DNA of 30,785 bases from Sutterella sp. GTDB lineage: Bacteria; Pseudomonadota; Gammaproteobacteria; Burkholderiales; Burkholderiaceae_F. Position 1 is the stretch's first letter. The number at the start of each line of letters is the position of its first letter. The DNA lies in the NCBI GenBank assembly GCA_019418605.1, contig DYBN01000004.1:1-30785 (forward strand), written 5' to 3'. The position numbers were made by a program, and so were the translations under genes. The notes below the pieces were generated by a model, which was not told the origin of the DNA, ran no database searches, and saw nothing but the letters and a program-made list of their open reading frames with translations. Shown in pieces: positions 21,868 to 29,621 of the stretch.

Positions 21868-21890
21868 CCCGAGAGGCGTTTCTCGGGTTT
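21868..21890 (+). terminator. Intrinsic terminator of the C69 gene
   Basis: CCCGAGA (21868-21874) and TCTCGGG (21881-21887) form a 7-bp stem with a six-base loop, followed by TTT. It is 16 bases past the stop codon. Confidence 0.75.
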
Positions 21891-22257
21891 CCCGGCCCTC
21901 AATATCCTGCCTTGCTCATTTGGGCGGGATTTTGAGGGGGTTGGGGAGAAGGGCTTTGATTGAAGGGCTGCCGCAAGCTTTCCAAAGCGCTTGGACAGCC
22001 CTTCGATTTTGCGGCAGCCCGCAACTGGATGCGGCCAAACCCGCGTTAGGCGGTCTGGAAGATGCTTTGCGGGCAGCGATTTGACAAGACGTCACTCTTT
22101 CAGATTGGCGGCCTGATGCCGGCCGTCCGATGAAGCCGCTAGAAAACAGGAAAGTATGGCGTCCCAGGGTTTCGTGTTCCCAAGCTTGCTGCGGCCTTTT
22201 GAATGCAGGAAGCCGCCTTCTCAAGACTGCTTTACAAACGCGGGACGAAAGACAAGC
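21891..22257. other. Non-coding gap with inverted repeats between convergent genes
   Basis: No convincing gene. A 102-residue minus-strand frame (21916-22224) has no recognisable family and an arginine-, proline- and serine-rich composition. The notable structure is the 12-bp inverted repeat at 21965-22020, described separately. The sequence could be the remnant of a small mobile or repetitive element. Confidence 0.45.
21962..22020. repeat. 12-bp inverted repeat with an alternative partner
   Basis: GGGCTGCCGCAA (21965-21976) pairs perfectly with TTGCGGCAGCCC (22009-22020). An overlapping GAAGGGCTG (21962-21970) pairs instead with CAGCCCTTC (21996-22004). The two folds exclude each other. Resembles a REP-like or element-end arrangement. 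Confidence 0.5.
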
Positions 22258-22860
22258 TCACGCCTTCTTCCCGTCGAGAAGCCGGCTGAGGAGGGGAGCG
22301 TCGGTGGCGCTGACGGGCTTTTCCGTCAAGGCATCATGAATCGCAACCCTCTCTCCAAGATCGCGCACGTCGTCCAAAAGCGCCATCAAGTTTTTCTCAA
22401 GCTGGGAAAAGAGCGCGATAGTATCGAAGAGGGCAAGGCAATTTAGGCCGCAGACCTCGATTTCTGAGCGAGAGGCCTTTGCTCGCCTGGCGGCGATGCT
22501 GCAGATGTTCGCGACAACTTCGAGCTGCATGGCCAAATGCCCGTTTCGATCGATCTTGTTGTCTCCGACCTTCACGGAGACGATCTTTCTGTTGACCGCC
22601 GCAGAGGCTGCCTGGAAATCAGCGATCAAAGACAGCAAAGCGCGGTTGACGTCGTCGAGCTTCCTGTTGGCCTTGCTGATCCTGGCTTCGAACTTTTGCC
22701 TGACTTCCACGGCGGCATCGTCGGAGCGCGGTACTGCCGCGTTCATCAATGCAGCGGAAATTTCCGAGACGATCGACGCGATGCGGTCGCGAATGTCTTT
22801 TTTAAAGGCTTCAAGGTCAAGGAACCCGCCCGCCGTACTGTCCAGAGCAATCGTCATCAC
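22258..22860 (-). CDS. Hypothetical helical protein
   Basis: Not recognised. The 200-residue product is soluble with no signal peptide or membrane segment. It is rich in Ala, Leu, Lys, Asp and Arg in a pattern of long helices, for example DIRDRIASIVSEISAALMNA, QKFEARISKANRKLDDVN and SQLEKNLMALLDDVRDLGER; parts may form coiled coil. It contains two cysteines near the middle (ANICSIAARR, VCGLNCLALF). The start is GTG 22860, with AGAGG eight bases upstream, or the adjacent ATG 22857. It lies between an inverted-repeat region and the kinase gene, reading the same way as the kinase but 126 bases downstream of it. The frame is intact and composition is gene-like, so it is probably expressed. Accessory gene of unknown role. 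Confidence 0.7.
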   Translation of the reverse strand: MMTIALDSTAGGFLDLEAFKKDIRDRIASIVSEISAALMNAAVPRSDDAAVEVRQKFEARISKANRKLDDVNRALLSLIADFQAASAAVNRKIVSVKVGDNKIDRNGHLAMQLEVVANICSIAARRAKASRSEIEVCGLNCLALFDTIALFSQLEKNLMALLDDVRDLGERVAIHDALTEKPVSATDAPLLSRLLDGKKA

Positions 22861-22986
22861 CCTTTCAACCTCTTTGCAACGCGCTCAAATAGACGGACCC
22901 GCGTCCGCCGGCGCCGTCGCCGCTGCGGGCAAGTCAGGAGAAGTCGGGAAAAGGCTCCCTGAAAGAAATCCTTCCGAAGCGCATTC

Positions 22987-24405
22987 CTACTTGCCCTGGG
23001 CTTCCTGCGCGAGCGGCAACAAGATTGTCATCACCAGCCCTCCTTCGGCGCGGTTGGCGGCCGTGAGCGTGCCGCCGTGGCGCTCGACGGCGCGCTTTGC
23101 AATGGCAAGCCCCAGCCCGAAGCCGTTGCCCGTGGCCTGGTTTTTGCCGCGCACGAAGGGATCAAACATCCGGGAAATCTCCTCGGGCGGCATGCCGGGG
23201 CCGTGATCGGCCACGGTCAGCCGTACGCGCGCGCCTTCAACGGCAAGGCGCACCTCGACCGTGCTTTGCGGCGGCGCATAGCGAAGCGCGTTGCGAATGA
23301 GGTTTTCCACCGCCCGCAGGAGCGTGTCGACGTGGGTGTTGACGCGCACTTCGGCGGGAGCCTCGAGGCTCACGTGCACGTCCTTGGCGCCGCCCTCGAA
23401 GTTGGCGTCGTCAACGACGGTCTCGATCAAGGGGACGATGTCGATCACTTCAAAGACCATGGGGGCGTTGTCGTCCAAGCGCGCATAGGTAAGAAGCTCG
23501 TCGACCAGAGCGTCAAGCGTCTGCACGTCGCGGTCGATGCGCTCCAAAAGCTCCGGGGCCTTCTGCGGGTTTTTCTGCGCGAGCGCCACTGCGATGCTGA
23601 TGCGTGCAAGAGGACTGCGCAGTTCATGGCTGACGTCGTGGAAAAGCCTCTTTTGCCGGCCGACCAAGCCTTTGATGCGCTCGGCCATCTCGTCGAACTG
23701 CCGGGCGAGCGCGCCGATTTCGTCGTGGCGGCTGCCGAGCTCTCCTGAAATGCGCACGTCAAGGTCGCCTGCGGCCGTGCGCTGCATGGCCCAGTGCAGG
23801 CGCCGAATGGGGCGCGCCTGGCTCCAGGCAAGCGCTCCGGCAACGAGCGTTGTCGTGACCGCCAGCACGATCAGCCACACCCACCAGGGCGTATGCCAGA
23901 GCGTGCGCAAAAACGGCCTATCGGGCGGCAGGTCCGTGCGCACCGTAAAGAAGGTGCAAGGGCCCAGCCCCTCGATGTCGGCCACAACGACGCCCACGCG
24001 CCCGCAGCCGCGGTGCCCGCCGTGGCCGTGGCCGCGCCCGCGAACGAATGTTGCGGGGTCAAGGGTCTTTAATTCGGCAAGCGCCATCTCGGGCACCTTG
24101 CGGCCGCTGATTTCGCGGCCCGCGGCGTCCACTGCAAACACCTCCGGCGTGTTGTTTGCCGTGCGGTCGCGCAGCCATCCCACGAGCGCGTCGGTGCCGC
24201 CCCAGTAGGCCATGTTGAGCGCCACGTCGATTGTGCGGCACACGCGTGGGCCGCGCTCGATGGAGCCGTAGTTGCGCGGCGCATCCTGCTGATCGGCGCT
24301 CAGCGACCAGGCAAAGCCCGCCACGAGCGCGATCGTGATCCAAAGCCCGATGAAGAACTTCAGAAAAAGGCCGCTTGCGTCTGAAAATCTGCCGGTCATC
24401 GCCAT
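22987..24405 (-). CDS. Sensor histidine kinase with His/Gly/Cys-rich periplasmic loop (CpxA/BaeS-like)
   Basis: Membrane sensor kinase of 472 residues that should phosphorylate the adjacent regulator. A first membrane helix is at about residues 14-34, then a ~140-residue periplasmic sensor, a second helix at 174-195 and a HAMP region. The H-box is FHDVSHELRSPLARI with His260 the expected phosphate acceptor; the N-box is ENLIRNALRYAP. The G-boxes are DHGPGMP and GFGLGLAIAKR. The sensor contains RGRGHGHGGHRGCGR (122-136), rich in possible metal ligands, with further periplasmic cysteines at 56 and 150, so a metal or redox signal is plausible but unproven. The ATG at 24405 has AGG about nine bases upstream. 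It follows the regulator gene after 93 bases on one transcript, divergent from an efflux operon it may control. Confidence 0.93.
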   Translation of the reverse strand: MAMTGRFSDASGLFLKFFIGLWITIALVAGFAWSLSADQQDAPRNYGSIERGPRVCRTIDVALNMAYWGGTDALVGWLRDRTANNTPEVFAVDAAGREISGRKVPEMALAELKTLDPATFVRGRGHGHGGHRGCGRVGVVVADIEGLGPCTFFTVRTDLPPDRPFLRTLWHTPWWVWLIVLAVTTTLVAGALAWSQARPIRRLHWAMQRTAAGDLDVRISGELGSRHDEIGALARQFDEMAERIKGLVGRQKRLFHDVSHELRSPLARISIAVALAQKNPQKAPELLERIDRDVQTLDALVDELLTYARLDDNAPMVFEVIDIVPLIETVVDDANFEGGAKDVHVSLEAPAEVRVNTHVDTLLRAVENLIRNALRYAPPQSTVEVRLAVEGARVRLTVADHGPGMPPEEISRMFDPFVRGKNQATGNGFGLGLAIAKRAVERHGGTLTAANRAEGGLVMTILLPLAQEAQGK

Positions 24406-24498
24406 CGTCGGGACCTGTGCTCAACGGGGCGCGGGCGCCTTGCGTTTTGGCCGGGCGCGCCGCCCCGAGGGAAGGAAGAGGGTTCTTTTTTTGAAAAA

Positions 24499-25203
24499 TC
24501 AGCGCGCGGCCGTCCGGTCCACGAGCTGGTAGCCCACGCCGCGCACGCTTTCAATGGAGATGTCGTCGTGGGCGAACTCGGCCAGCTTGTGCCGAATCGA
24601 CGAGATGTGCACGTCGATGGCGCGGTCGTAGCGCCCGAGGGGGCGCCCGAGAATGCGCGGGTAGATGTCGGCCTTGGCCACGGGCTCGCCTGCGTGGCGC
24701 GCGAGCATTTCAATCAAAGCAAGCTCCGTGCCGGTGAGGGACACGGGCTGCCCGTCGTAGGTGACGCGCCGCTGCGAGAGGTCAATGACGAGCTTGCCGA
24801 CCTGCACGGGGCCGTTGGTGTTGTCGCCTGCGCCCGTGCGGCGCAGGATGGCGCGCATGCGGGCCACGAGTTCTCGCGGCGTGCAGGGCTTGGGAACGTA
24901 GTCGTCGGCTCCGAGCTCAAGCCCGAGAATGCGGTCGACGGGGTCGCCGCGGGCCGTGAGCATCAGCACGGGTGTTTTGTACTTCTCTCGAATCTTGGTG
25001 AGCGTTTCGGTGCCGGACATGCCTGGCATCATCACGTCGAGCACGATGAGGTCAAATTCTTCGTTGGCAAGCATCGTCAGGCCGTCAAGGCCGTTTTGCG
25101 CAGACTTGGCCTCAAAGCCTTCAAGCGTGAGATAGTCGATGAGCAGCGTGGCAAGTTCCACATCGTCGTCGATGATGAGAACCTTCTGGGGACGTGTATA
25201 CAT
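24499..25203 (-). CDS. OmpR-family response regulator (CpxR-like)
   Basis: Two-component transcription factor, 234 residues. The receiver domain has the acidic pocket DDD (12-14), phosphoacceptor Asp56 in LIVLDVMMPGMSG, Thr83 in LTARGD and Lys105 in VPKPCTPREL. The C-terminal winged-helix DNA-binding domain runs from about 135 to 230 and includes LTGTELALIEMLARHAG, RAIDVHISSIRHKL and SVRGVGYQL. The ATG at 25203 opens MYTRPQKVLIIDDD with AAAGG upstream. The kinase gene follows on the same strand. The likely target is the divergent efflux operon across the 652-base gap, as in Cpx and Bae systems; I found no clear GTAAA-N5-GTAAA box, so the recognition sequence is open. Confidence 0.95.
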   Translation of the reverse strand: MYTRPQKVLIIDDDVELATLLIDYLTLEGFEAKSAQNGLDGLTMLANEEFDLIVLDVMMPGMSGTETLTKIREKYKTPVLMLTARGDPVDRILGLELGADDYVPKPCTPRELVARMRAILRRTGAGDNTNGPVQVGKLVIDLSQRRVTYDGQPVSLTGTELALIEMLARHAGEPVAKADIYPRILGRPLGRYDRAIDVHISSIRHKLAEFAHDDISIESVRGVGYQLVDRTAAR

Positions 25204-25420
25204 AGGCCTTTGTCAATCCAAAATTCGAGTACTGCTTGTCGTAAAACCGGTGTCTTGCATTTTTGGGCCCGCCGGGCGCCTGAAAAGGGACTTGCCGCCC
25301 GCGGCCATTGAAAAGGGAGGGCCGCAAGCCAAAGAGGCTTTCAGAGACTTTCCCTTGAGAGCAAAAGGAGCCGCTCTCAGATGCCCGTGCGCCCGGGGCC
25401 GTCCGCCAGCGGGGGCTTTT

Positions 25421-25444
25421 CTTTCTTTCCAGATGGAAGGAAAG
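25421..25444. repeat. Hairpin with AGAT tetraloop
   Basis: CTTTCTTTCC (25421-25430) and GGAAGGAAAG (25435-25444) form a 10-bp stem with one G-U pair. Neither side is followed by a T-run. It could be part of a leader or an unannotated small RNA. Confidence 0.5.
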
Positions 25445-25520
25445 CGCGCTTTCGGTCGATGCGTCCTGCGGGCGGCGGCTTTCGCGTCTTGAGTGCTTTT
25501 TGTCGAGCGCCCCTTTTTCG

Positions 25521-25548
25521 TGCGCATTCTCATGAGCGCATTCTCATG
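25521..25548. repeat. Tandem 14-base direct repeat
   Basis: TGCGCATTCTCATG (25521-25534) and AGCGCATTCTCATG (25535-25548) are head-to-tail copies differing only in the first base. A spacing near 1.4 helical turns is unusual for a simple dimer site. Confidence 0.6.
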
Positions 25549-25597
25549 CATCGATTCTGCCCGAAGGGCCGGGCCGGTGCAGGATTTGCGCATTGTT

Positions 25598-25615
25598 CTT
25601 TGCACAACTTTGCAC
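25598..25615. promoter_or_regulatory. Paired CTTTGCAC boxes, one helical turn apart
   Basis: CTTTGCAC occurs at 25598-25605 and again at 25608-25615, a period of ten bases. OmpR-family regulators bind direct repeats with this phasing, so this is the best visible candidate for the neighbouring response regulator. Inference only. Confidence 0.45.
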
Positions 25616-25747
25616 TTGCGGCACGAAAGTTTACTTCCCGCAGGCCAACAATAGGAGAAAGAAAAATTGGCGCGCTGCCTGCGCGTACCCCGGTTCATCT
25701 TGCGCTAACCTCAAGCCGGTAGATTGAATCGAATTTCGCACAGGAAC

Positions 25748-25765
25748 CCCCGGTCATGACCGGGG
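25748..25765. promoter_or_regulatory. 18-base perfect palindrome before the efflux operon
   Basis: CCCCGGTCATGACCGGGG reads the same on both strands and lies 91 bases upstream of the first efflux gene. A repressor operator or an RNA hairpin in the leader are both possible. Confidence 0.5.
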
Positions 25766-25855
25766 CCGGGGCGCTGCAAGGGCCCAGGGCTTGCGCCAGC
25801 CGCCGCAAAGAGAAGAAAACCCGACGAAGCAAATCCCGCCCTTTGATAAAAGAAG

Positions 25856-27427
25856 ATGATGCACAAGAAAGACAACTTGAAAGCGGCCCCTGAAGGCAGG
25901 AAACATGAAGCCGCGACGAAGGCCGGCCTCGGCAGAGCCGCACGCATCCTTTTTGCCGCAGGCATTTGCGTGCTTGCCGCCGGGTGCGCGAGCAACGCCG
26001 ACTTTCTGGCCGAGCAAAGGGACGTCACGCCCGCGGCGTGGTCTTCGGAGATGCCGCAACTGTCTGCGGCCGGCGCTGAAACCAACCGCTACTGGTGGTC
26101 GGCCTGGAACAATGCCGAACTCAACATTCTCCTTGCCGAAGCCGCGCGCGCCAACACCGACGTGCTCACGGCGCGTGCCAACTTAAGGCAGGCCGCGGCC
26201 CTGGCCGACGAGGCGACCGCAAATCTCTTTCCGAGCCTTAATGCCTCGATGAGCGGCAGCGGCAGCCGTCAGATGAGCACGGGGGAAACGAATGAGTCCT
26301 GGAGCGCCAGCGCCCAGGCCGTCTGGTCGATTTCGCTTGCGGGCGGCAACATCGCCGCGCAAAGAGCGGCCAATCTCGAGGCCATGGCAAGCGCCATGAC
26401 GCTTGAAGACACCCGCATCGCCGTCGCCTCCGAAGTGGCGCAGACCTACGTCAACCTGCGTCTTGCCTATGTGAGAAAGCGCATCGCGATCATGACGTTT
26501 GAAAACTACTCGCAGGCCTGCGACATCGCGCGCTGGCACTACGAGGCGGGGCTCTCGGACAGAACCGAGCTCGATCAGGCCATCAGCAACATGGAAGGCG
26601 CCCGCGCGCAGATTCCTCTGATGCAGGCCTCGATCGTGCAATACCGCAACGCTCTTGCGCGCTTGACGGGCCAGGCCGCTGAAACCCTGATCGTCAGCGA
26701 CGAGGAGATCGTGCCCGCCGCGCCCGCAACGCTTGCCGTGTCGCTGCCTGCGGAGACGCTTCGCCAGCGCCCGGACATGCGCGCTGCGACCTACTCTCTG
26801 GTGGCAGCGTCCGATCGCGTCTACGAGGCCAGAAGCCAGTGGTTTCCGAACCTGCAGTTGACGGGAAGTCTCGGCACGCAGGCTGCGGCCATCTCCGCGC
26901 TCGGCGCTACGGGCACGGGCGTTGCCTCGCTTCTCGGGGCGCTTGCCATGCCGATTTTTGACTGGGGCGCGCAGGTAAGCGCCTCTGAACAGGCGCTCGC
27001 GGCCCTGGACCGGGCGCGCGCGAGCTACGCGGCCACGCTTTTAGCGGCGCTTGAAGAAACCGAAAACGCCCTGACGGGCATCAGCACCGCGCAAAACCGC
27101 GAGACGGCGCTTCAGGCGGCCCTTAATGCGGCCATCTCGGCCGCCGACCTTGCCATGCAGCAGTACGAGGCGGGGCTTACCGACTATCAGACGGTGCTCA
27201 ACACGCAAAGAAGCCTTTATTCGGCGAGAGAAAACCTCCAGAGCAACAAGGCCGACCTCGCCACGCAGCTCATCAACTTGTACCGCGCGATGGGAGGCGG
27301 CTGGCAGCCCGATGAGGCGGTGCGCCAAATCGACGAGCGCATCTCGGAGGCCCTCAAGCCCGCGCCCGTTGCGGCGAGTAAAGCCGCTGCGCCAGGCGCC
27401 GTGCAGGCCGCCTCGCCAGAGGCTTAA
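25856..27427 (+). CDS. Outer-membrane efflux lipoprotein (NodT/OprM-type)
   Basis: Outer-membrane channel of a tripartite efflux pump, TolC superfamily, 523 residues. A lipoprotein signal ends at VLAAGC with Cys44 as the lipidation site; the N-terminal region before it is longer than usual (about 30 polar residues). Two OEP repeats follow, each with long helices. Typical landmarks are YWWSAWNNAELN (about 78-89), SEVAQTYVNLRLAYV, TLRQRPDMRAATYSLVAAS and QYEAGLTDYQTVLNTQRSLYSARENL, the last split here only for description. The C-terminus ends in an Ala/Pro-rich tail. Start ATG 25856 (or 25859); the ribosome site is a weak AAAGAAG. It is first in an operon with the adaptor, ATPase and permease, which together should span the envelope. 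Confidence 0.92.
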   Translation: MMHKKDNLKAAPEGRKHEAATKAGLGRAARILFAAGICVLAAGCASNADFLAEQRDVTPAAWSSEMPQLSAAGAETNRYWWSAWNNAELNILLAEAARANTDVLTARANLRQAAALADEATANLFPSLNASMSGSGSRQMSTGETNESWSASAQAVWSISLAGGNIAAQRAANLEAMASAMTLEDTRIAVASEVAQTYVNLRLAYVRKRIAIMTFENYSQACDIARWHYEAGLSDRTELDQAISNMEGARAQIPLMQASIVQYRNALARLTGQAAETLIVSDEEIVPAAPATLAVSLPAETLRQRPDMRAATYSLVAASDRVYEARSQWFPNLQLTGSLGTQAAAISALGATGTGVASLLGALAMPIFDWGAQVSASEQALAALDRARASYAATLLAALEETENALTGISTAQNRETALQAALNAAISAADLAMQQYEAGLTDYQTVLNTQRSLYSARENLQSNKADLATQLINLYRAMGGGWQPDEAVRQIDERISEALKPAPVAASKAAAPGAVQAASPEA

Positions 27428-27477
27428 AGCCCGCTTTCAAAGCCCCCGACAAAAGAACTCCGTGAAGGAAGAAGAAA

Positions 27478-28863
27478 ATGGCGGACAAAGACACAAAAAA
27501 CATCAACGAGACCGGCTCGACGAATGCGGCGGCGCCTGCGGTAGCGCCCTCGGCGCCCCCGTCAACGCTCCCGTCGGCGCCCCCGGCGGAGCCAGCGCCT
27601 TTAACAAAAGACGATCTTGCTCCCGGCGCAGGAAAAAGCCGCAGAAAGTGGCTTCTTGCGGCGGCCGCCGTCGTTGTGCTTGGTGCAGGCGCCGCCTGGT
27701 GGGCGGGAGTCTTTTCTCCTGCGGCCGCGCCAAGCTATCGAACGGCTGAGATCGCGCGCGGCTCCCTTTCGGTGACCGTCACGGCCAACGGCACGGTCAA
27801 CCCCCTGCGCACGGTCTCGATCGGGTCGGAACTCTCGGGCATCGTGCGCAACGTCCTTGTTGACGTCAACAGCGTGGTCAAACAGGGCGACGTGCTCATC
27901 GAACTCGACGACGCCAACCTCACGGCCGAAGTCAATCAGGCAAGAGCCTCTTTGGCAAGCGCCAGGGCCTCTCTTGCCGAAGCCGAAGCCACGCAGGTCG
28001 AGGCCGAGGCCACGATGCGCCGCTACGAGGAGTTGAACAAAACCTCGGGCGGGCGGCTCCCCTCTCGCACGGAGCTTGACGTGCAGCGCGCCACCGTCTT
28101 GAAGGCCCGCGCCGGGGTGATGTCGGCCAAGGCCTCCATTGACGACGCGCAGGCGACGCTTGAGACGCGTTTGACCGACCTCTCGAAGGCCTCGATCAAG
28201 AGCCCCGTCGACGGCGTCGTGCTCGCCCGCACGGTGGAGCCCGGCTACGCGGTGGCGGCCACGCTGCAGGCCGTGGAGCTGCTCACGGTGGCCACGGACC
28301 TTCGCGAGCTTGAGCTTGAGGTCAACGTCGACGAGGCCGACGTGGGACAGGTGCGAAACGGCCAGCGCGCGACCTTCACGGTGGCGGCCTACCCCAACAA
28401 GCGCTTTGACGCGACCATCACCAAGGTGGCCTTTGGCTCGACCACGTCAACCGACAACGTGATCACCTACACGACCTATCTCTCGGTGGCCAACCCCAAC
28501 CTTGAGCTGCGCCCCGGCATGACGGCCACGGCAACGATTGAAACGGCGCACCGCGACGATGCGCTCCTTGTGCCCAACACGGCGCTGCGCTTTAAGCCCT
28601 CGGTGCGCTCTTCGGGCGACTCCTCGGGCTTTTCGATCCGCATGGGGCCCCCGCACTCGGTGGGCTCGCCCAAGAAGTCGACCGAGGTGTCGCTCAATCA
28701 AACCGAGCGCGAGCAGACAGTCTACGTGGTGGGCCGCGACGGGCACGCAGAGCCCCGCACGATCGTCACGGGACTCACCAACGGGCGCATGACCGAAATC
28801 GTCTCGGGCGATTTGAAGGCGGGCGACAAGGTGATCACCGATCAGCTGCAGCAGGCGAAGTAG
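27478..28863 (+). CDS. macA: MacA-like periplasmic adaptor (membrane fusion protein)
   Basis: Adaptor that joins the inner-membrane MacB-type transporter to the outer-membrane channel. One membrane anchor lies at about residues 57-77 (WLLAAAAVVVLGAGAAWWAG). Then come the lipoyl half (ELSGIVRNVLVDVNSVVKQG), a helical hairpin (about 140-240, Ala/Glu-rich), the second lipoyl half (KASIKSPVDGVVLARTVEPG) and beta-barrel segments ending near residue 455. It is 461 residues, longer than classic MacA because of a ~55-residue cytoplasmic N-terminus rich in Ala, Pro and Ser (residues 18-42) and an insert near 375-400. The ATG at 27478 has GAAGGAAG upstream, 50 bases after the channel gene. Family and partner genes support the call. 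Confidence 0.9.
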   Translation: MADKDTKNINETGSTNAAAPAVAPSAPPSTLPSAPPAEPAPLTKDDLAPGAGKSRRKWLLAAAAVVVLGAGAAWWAGVFSPAAAPSYRTAEIARGSLSVTVTANGTVNPLRTVSIGSELSGIVRNVLVDVNSVVKQGDVLIELDDANLTAEVNQARASLASARASLAEAEATQVEAEATMRRYEELNKTSGGRLPSRTELDVQRATVLKARAGVMSAKASIDDAQATLETRLTDLSKASIKSPVDGVVLARTVEPGYAVAATLQAVELLTVATDLRELELEVNVDEADVGQVRNGQRATFTVAAYPNKRFDATITKVAFGSTTSTDNVITYTTYLSVANPNLELRPGMTATATIETAHRDDALLVPNTALRFKPSVRSSGDSSGFSIRMGPPHSVGSPKKSTEVSLNQTEREQTVYVVGRDGHAEPRTIVTGLTNGRMTEIVSGDLKAGDKVITDQLQQAK

Positions 28864-28920
28864 GGCCCCCAGGGCAGAGTCTTTTGTGCAAGCGGCAAAC
28901 AAAAAACAAAGAGGAAACCG

Positions 28921-29619
28921 ATGGCAGGGCGTTTGATTGAACTGCGAAACATCTGCAAGCGCTACGGCACGGGCGAGGCCGCCTTCAATGCGCTCACCAA
29001 CGTCAACCTCACGGTTGATCAGGGGGAGTTTTTGGCGATCATGGGTCCGTCTGGCTCGGGCAAGTCGACGATGATGAACATCATCGGCGCGCTCGACAGC
29101 CCCACAAGCGGCGAGTACCTCTTTCGGGGGCTGCACGTCGAGACGCTCTCAAAGGACGAGCGCGCGCTCCTGCGGCGCCGCTTTTTGGGCTTTGTGTTTC
29201 AGGGCTTTAACCTCCTCGCGCGCACGACGGCGCTTGAAAACGTCGAGCTGCCGCTTTTGTACCGCGGCGTCTCGCGCGAAGAGCGCCACAAGATGGCGCG
29301 CGCGGCCTTGGAGCGCGTGGGGCTGCTGCCCTGGGCCAAACACACGCCCGCCGAACTCTCGGGCGGCCAGCAGCAGCGCGTTGCGATCGCGCGGGCCATC
29401 GTCACGCACCCGCTTTTGCTTCTTGCCGACGAACCCACGGGAAGCTTGGACAGTCACCGCTCGGTTGAGATCATGGAGCTTTTGACCGACTTGAACAAGT
29501 CCGAACACATCACGGTCGTGCTGGTGACGCACGAGCCCGACATGGCGGCCTATGCGCGGCGCTGCGTGCGCTGCGTCGACGGCTCGATTGCTTCGGACAC
29601 GCTGCAGGAGGGGCGCTAG
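28921..29619 (+). CDS. ABC transporter ATP-binding protein (MacB/LolD type)
   Basis: ATPase subunit of 232 residues that powers the MacB-like permease. The Walker A motif is GPSGSGKS (42-49), the Q-loop is VFQGFNLL, the signature is LSGGQQQRVAIARA (146-159), Walker B is LLLLADEPTG (165-174) and the switch histidine is in LVTHEPDMA. In E. coli MacB the ATPase and permease are one chain; here they are separate genes two bases apart, as in LolD-type and many Gram-positive-like systems. The ATG at 28921 has AGAGGAAA upstream, 57 bases after the adaptor gene. All catalytic residues are present. Confidence 0.94.
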   Translation: MAGRLIELRNICKRYGTGEAAFNALTNVNLTVDQGEFLAIMGPSGSGKSTMMNIIGALDSPTSGEYLFRGLHVETLSKDERALLRRRFLGFVFQGFNLLARTTALENVELPLLYRGVSREERHKMARAALERVGLLPWAKHTPAELSGGQQQRVAIARAIVTHPLLLLADEPTGSLDSHRSVEIMELLTDLNKSEHITVVLVTHEPDMAAYARRCVRCVDGSIASDTLQEGR

Positions 29620-29621
29620 AG

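Larger units (their letters stand above)
25204..25855. other. Long divergent control region between two-component and efflux genes
   Basis: This 652-base gap has no convincing gene; a 161-residue minus-strand frame (25213-25698) is arginine- and serine-rich and unlike any family I know. It is dense in structure: a 10-bp hairpin (25421-25444), a tandem 14-base repeat (25521-25548), two CTTTGCAC boxes (25598-25615) and an 18-base palindrome (25748-25765). It probably holds both promoters and several operator sites, and may encode a small RNA. Confidence 0.5.

Noticed and set aside
21916..22224. 102-codon minus-strand frame in the gap after the C69 gene
   Set aside because: Low-complexity basic and proline-rich product, no ribosome site seen, and it runs through the inverted repeat and up to the neighbouring gene. 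Not called as a gene.
25213..25698. 161-codon minus-strand frame in the efflux divergent region
   Set aside because: Arg/Ser/Lys-rich with no family resemblance, and it overlaps the repeats and hairpins of a control region.
25204..25855. CRISPR array or phage attachment site in the repeat-rich gap
   Set aside because: The repeats are single pairs of different sequences without regular spacers, and no cas, integrase or tRNA gene is present.
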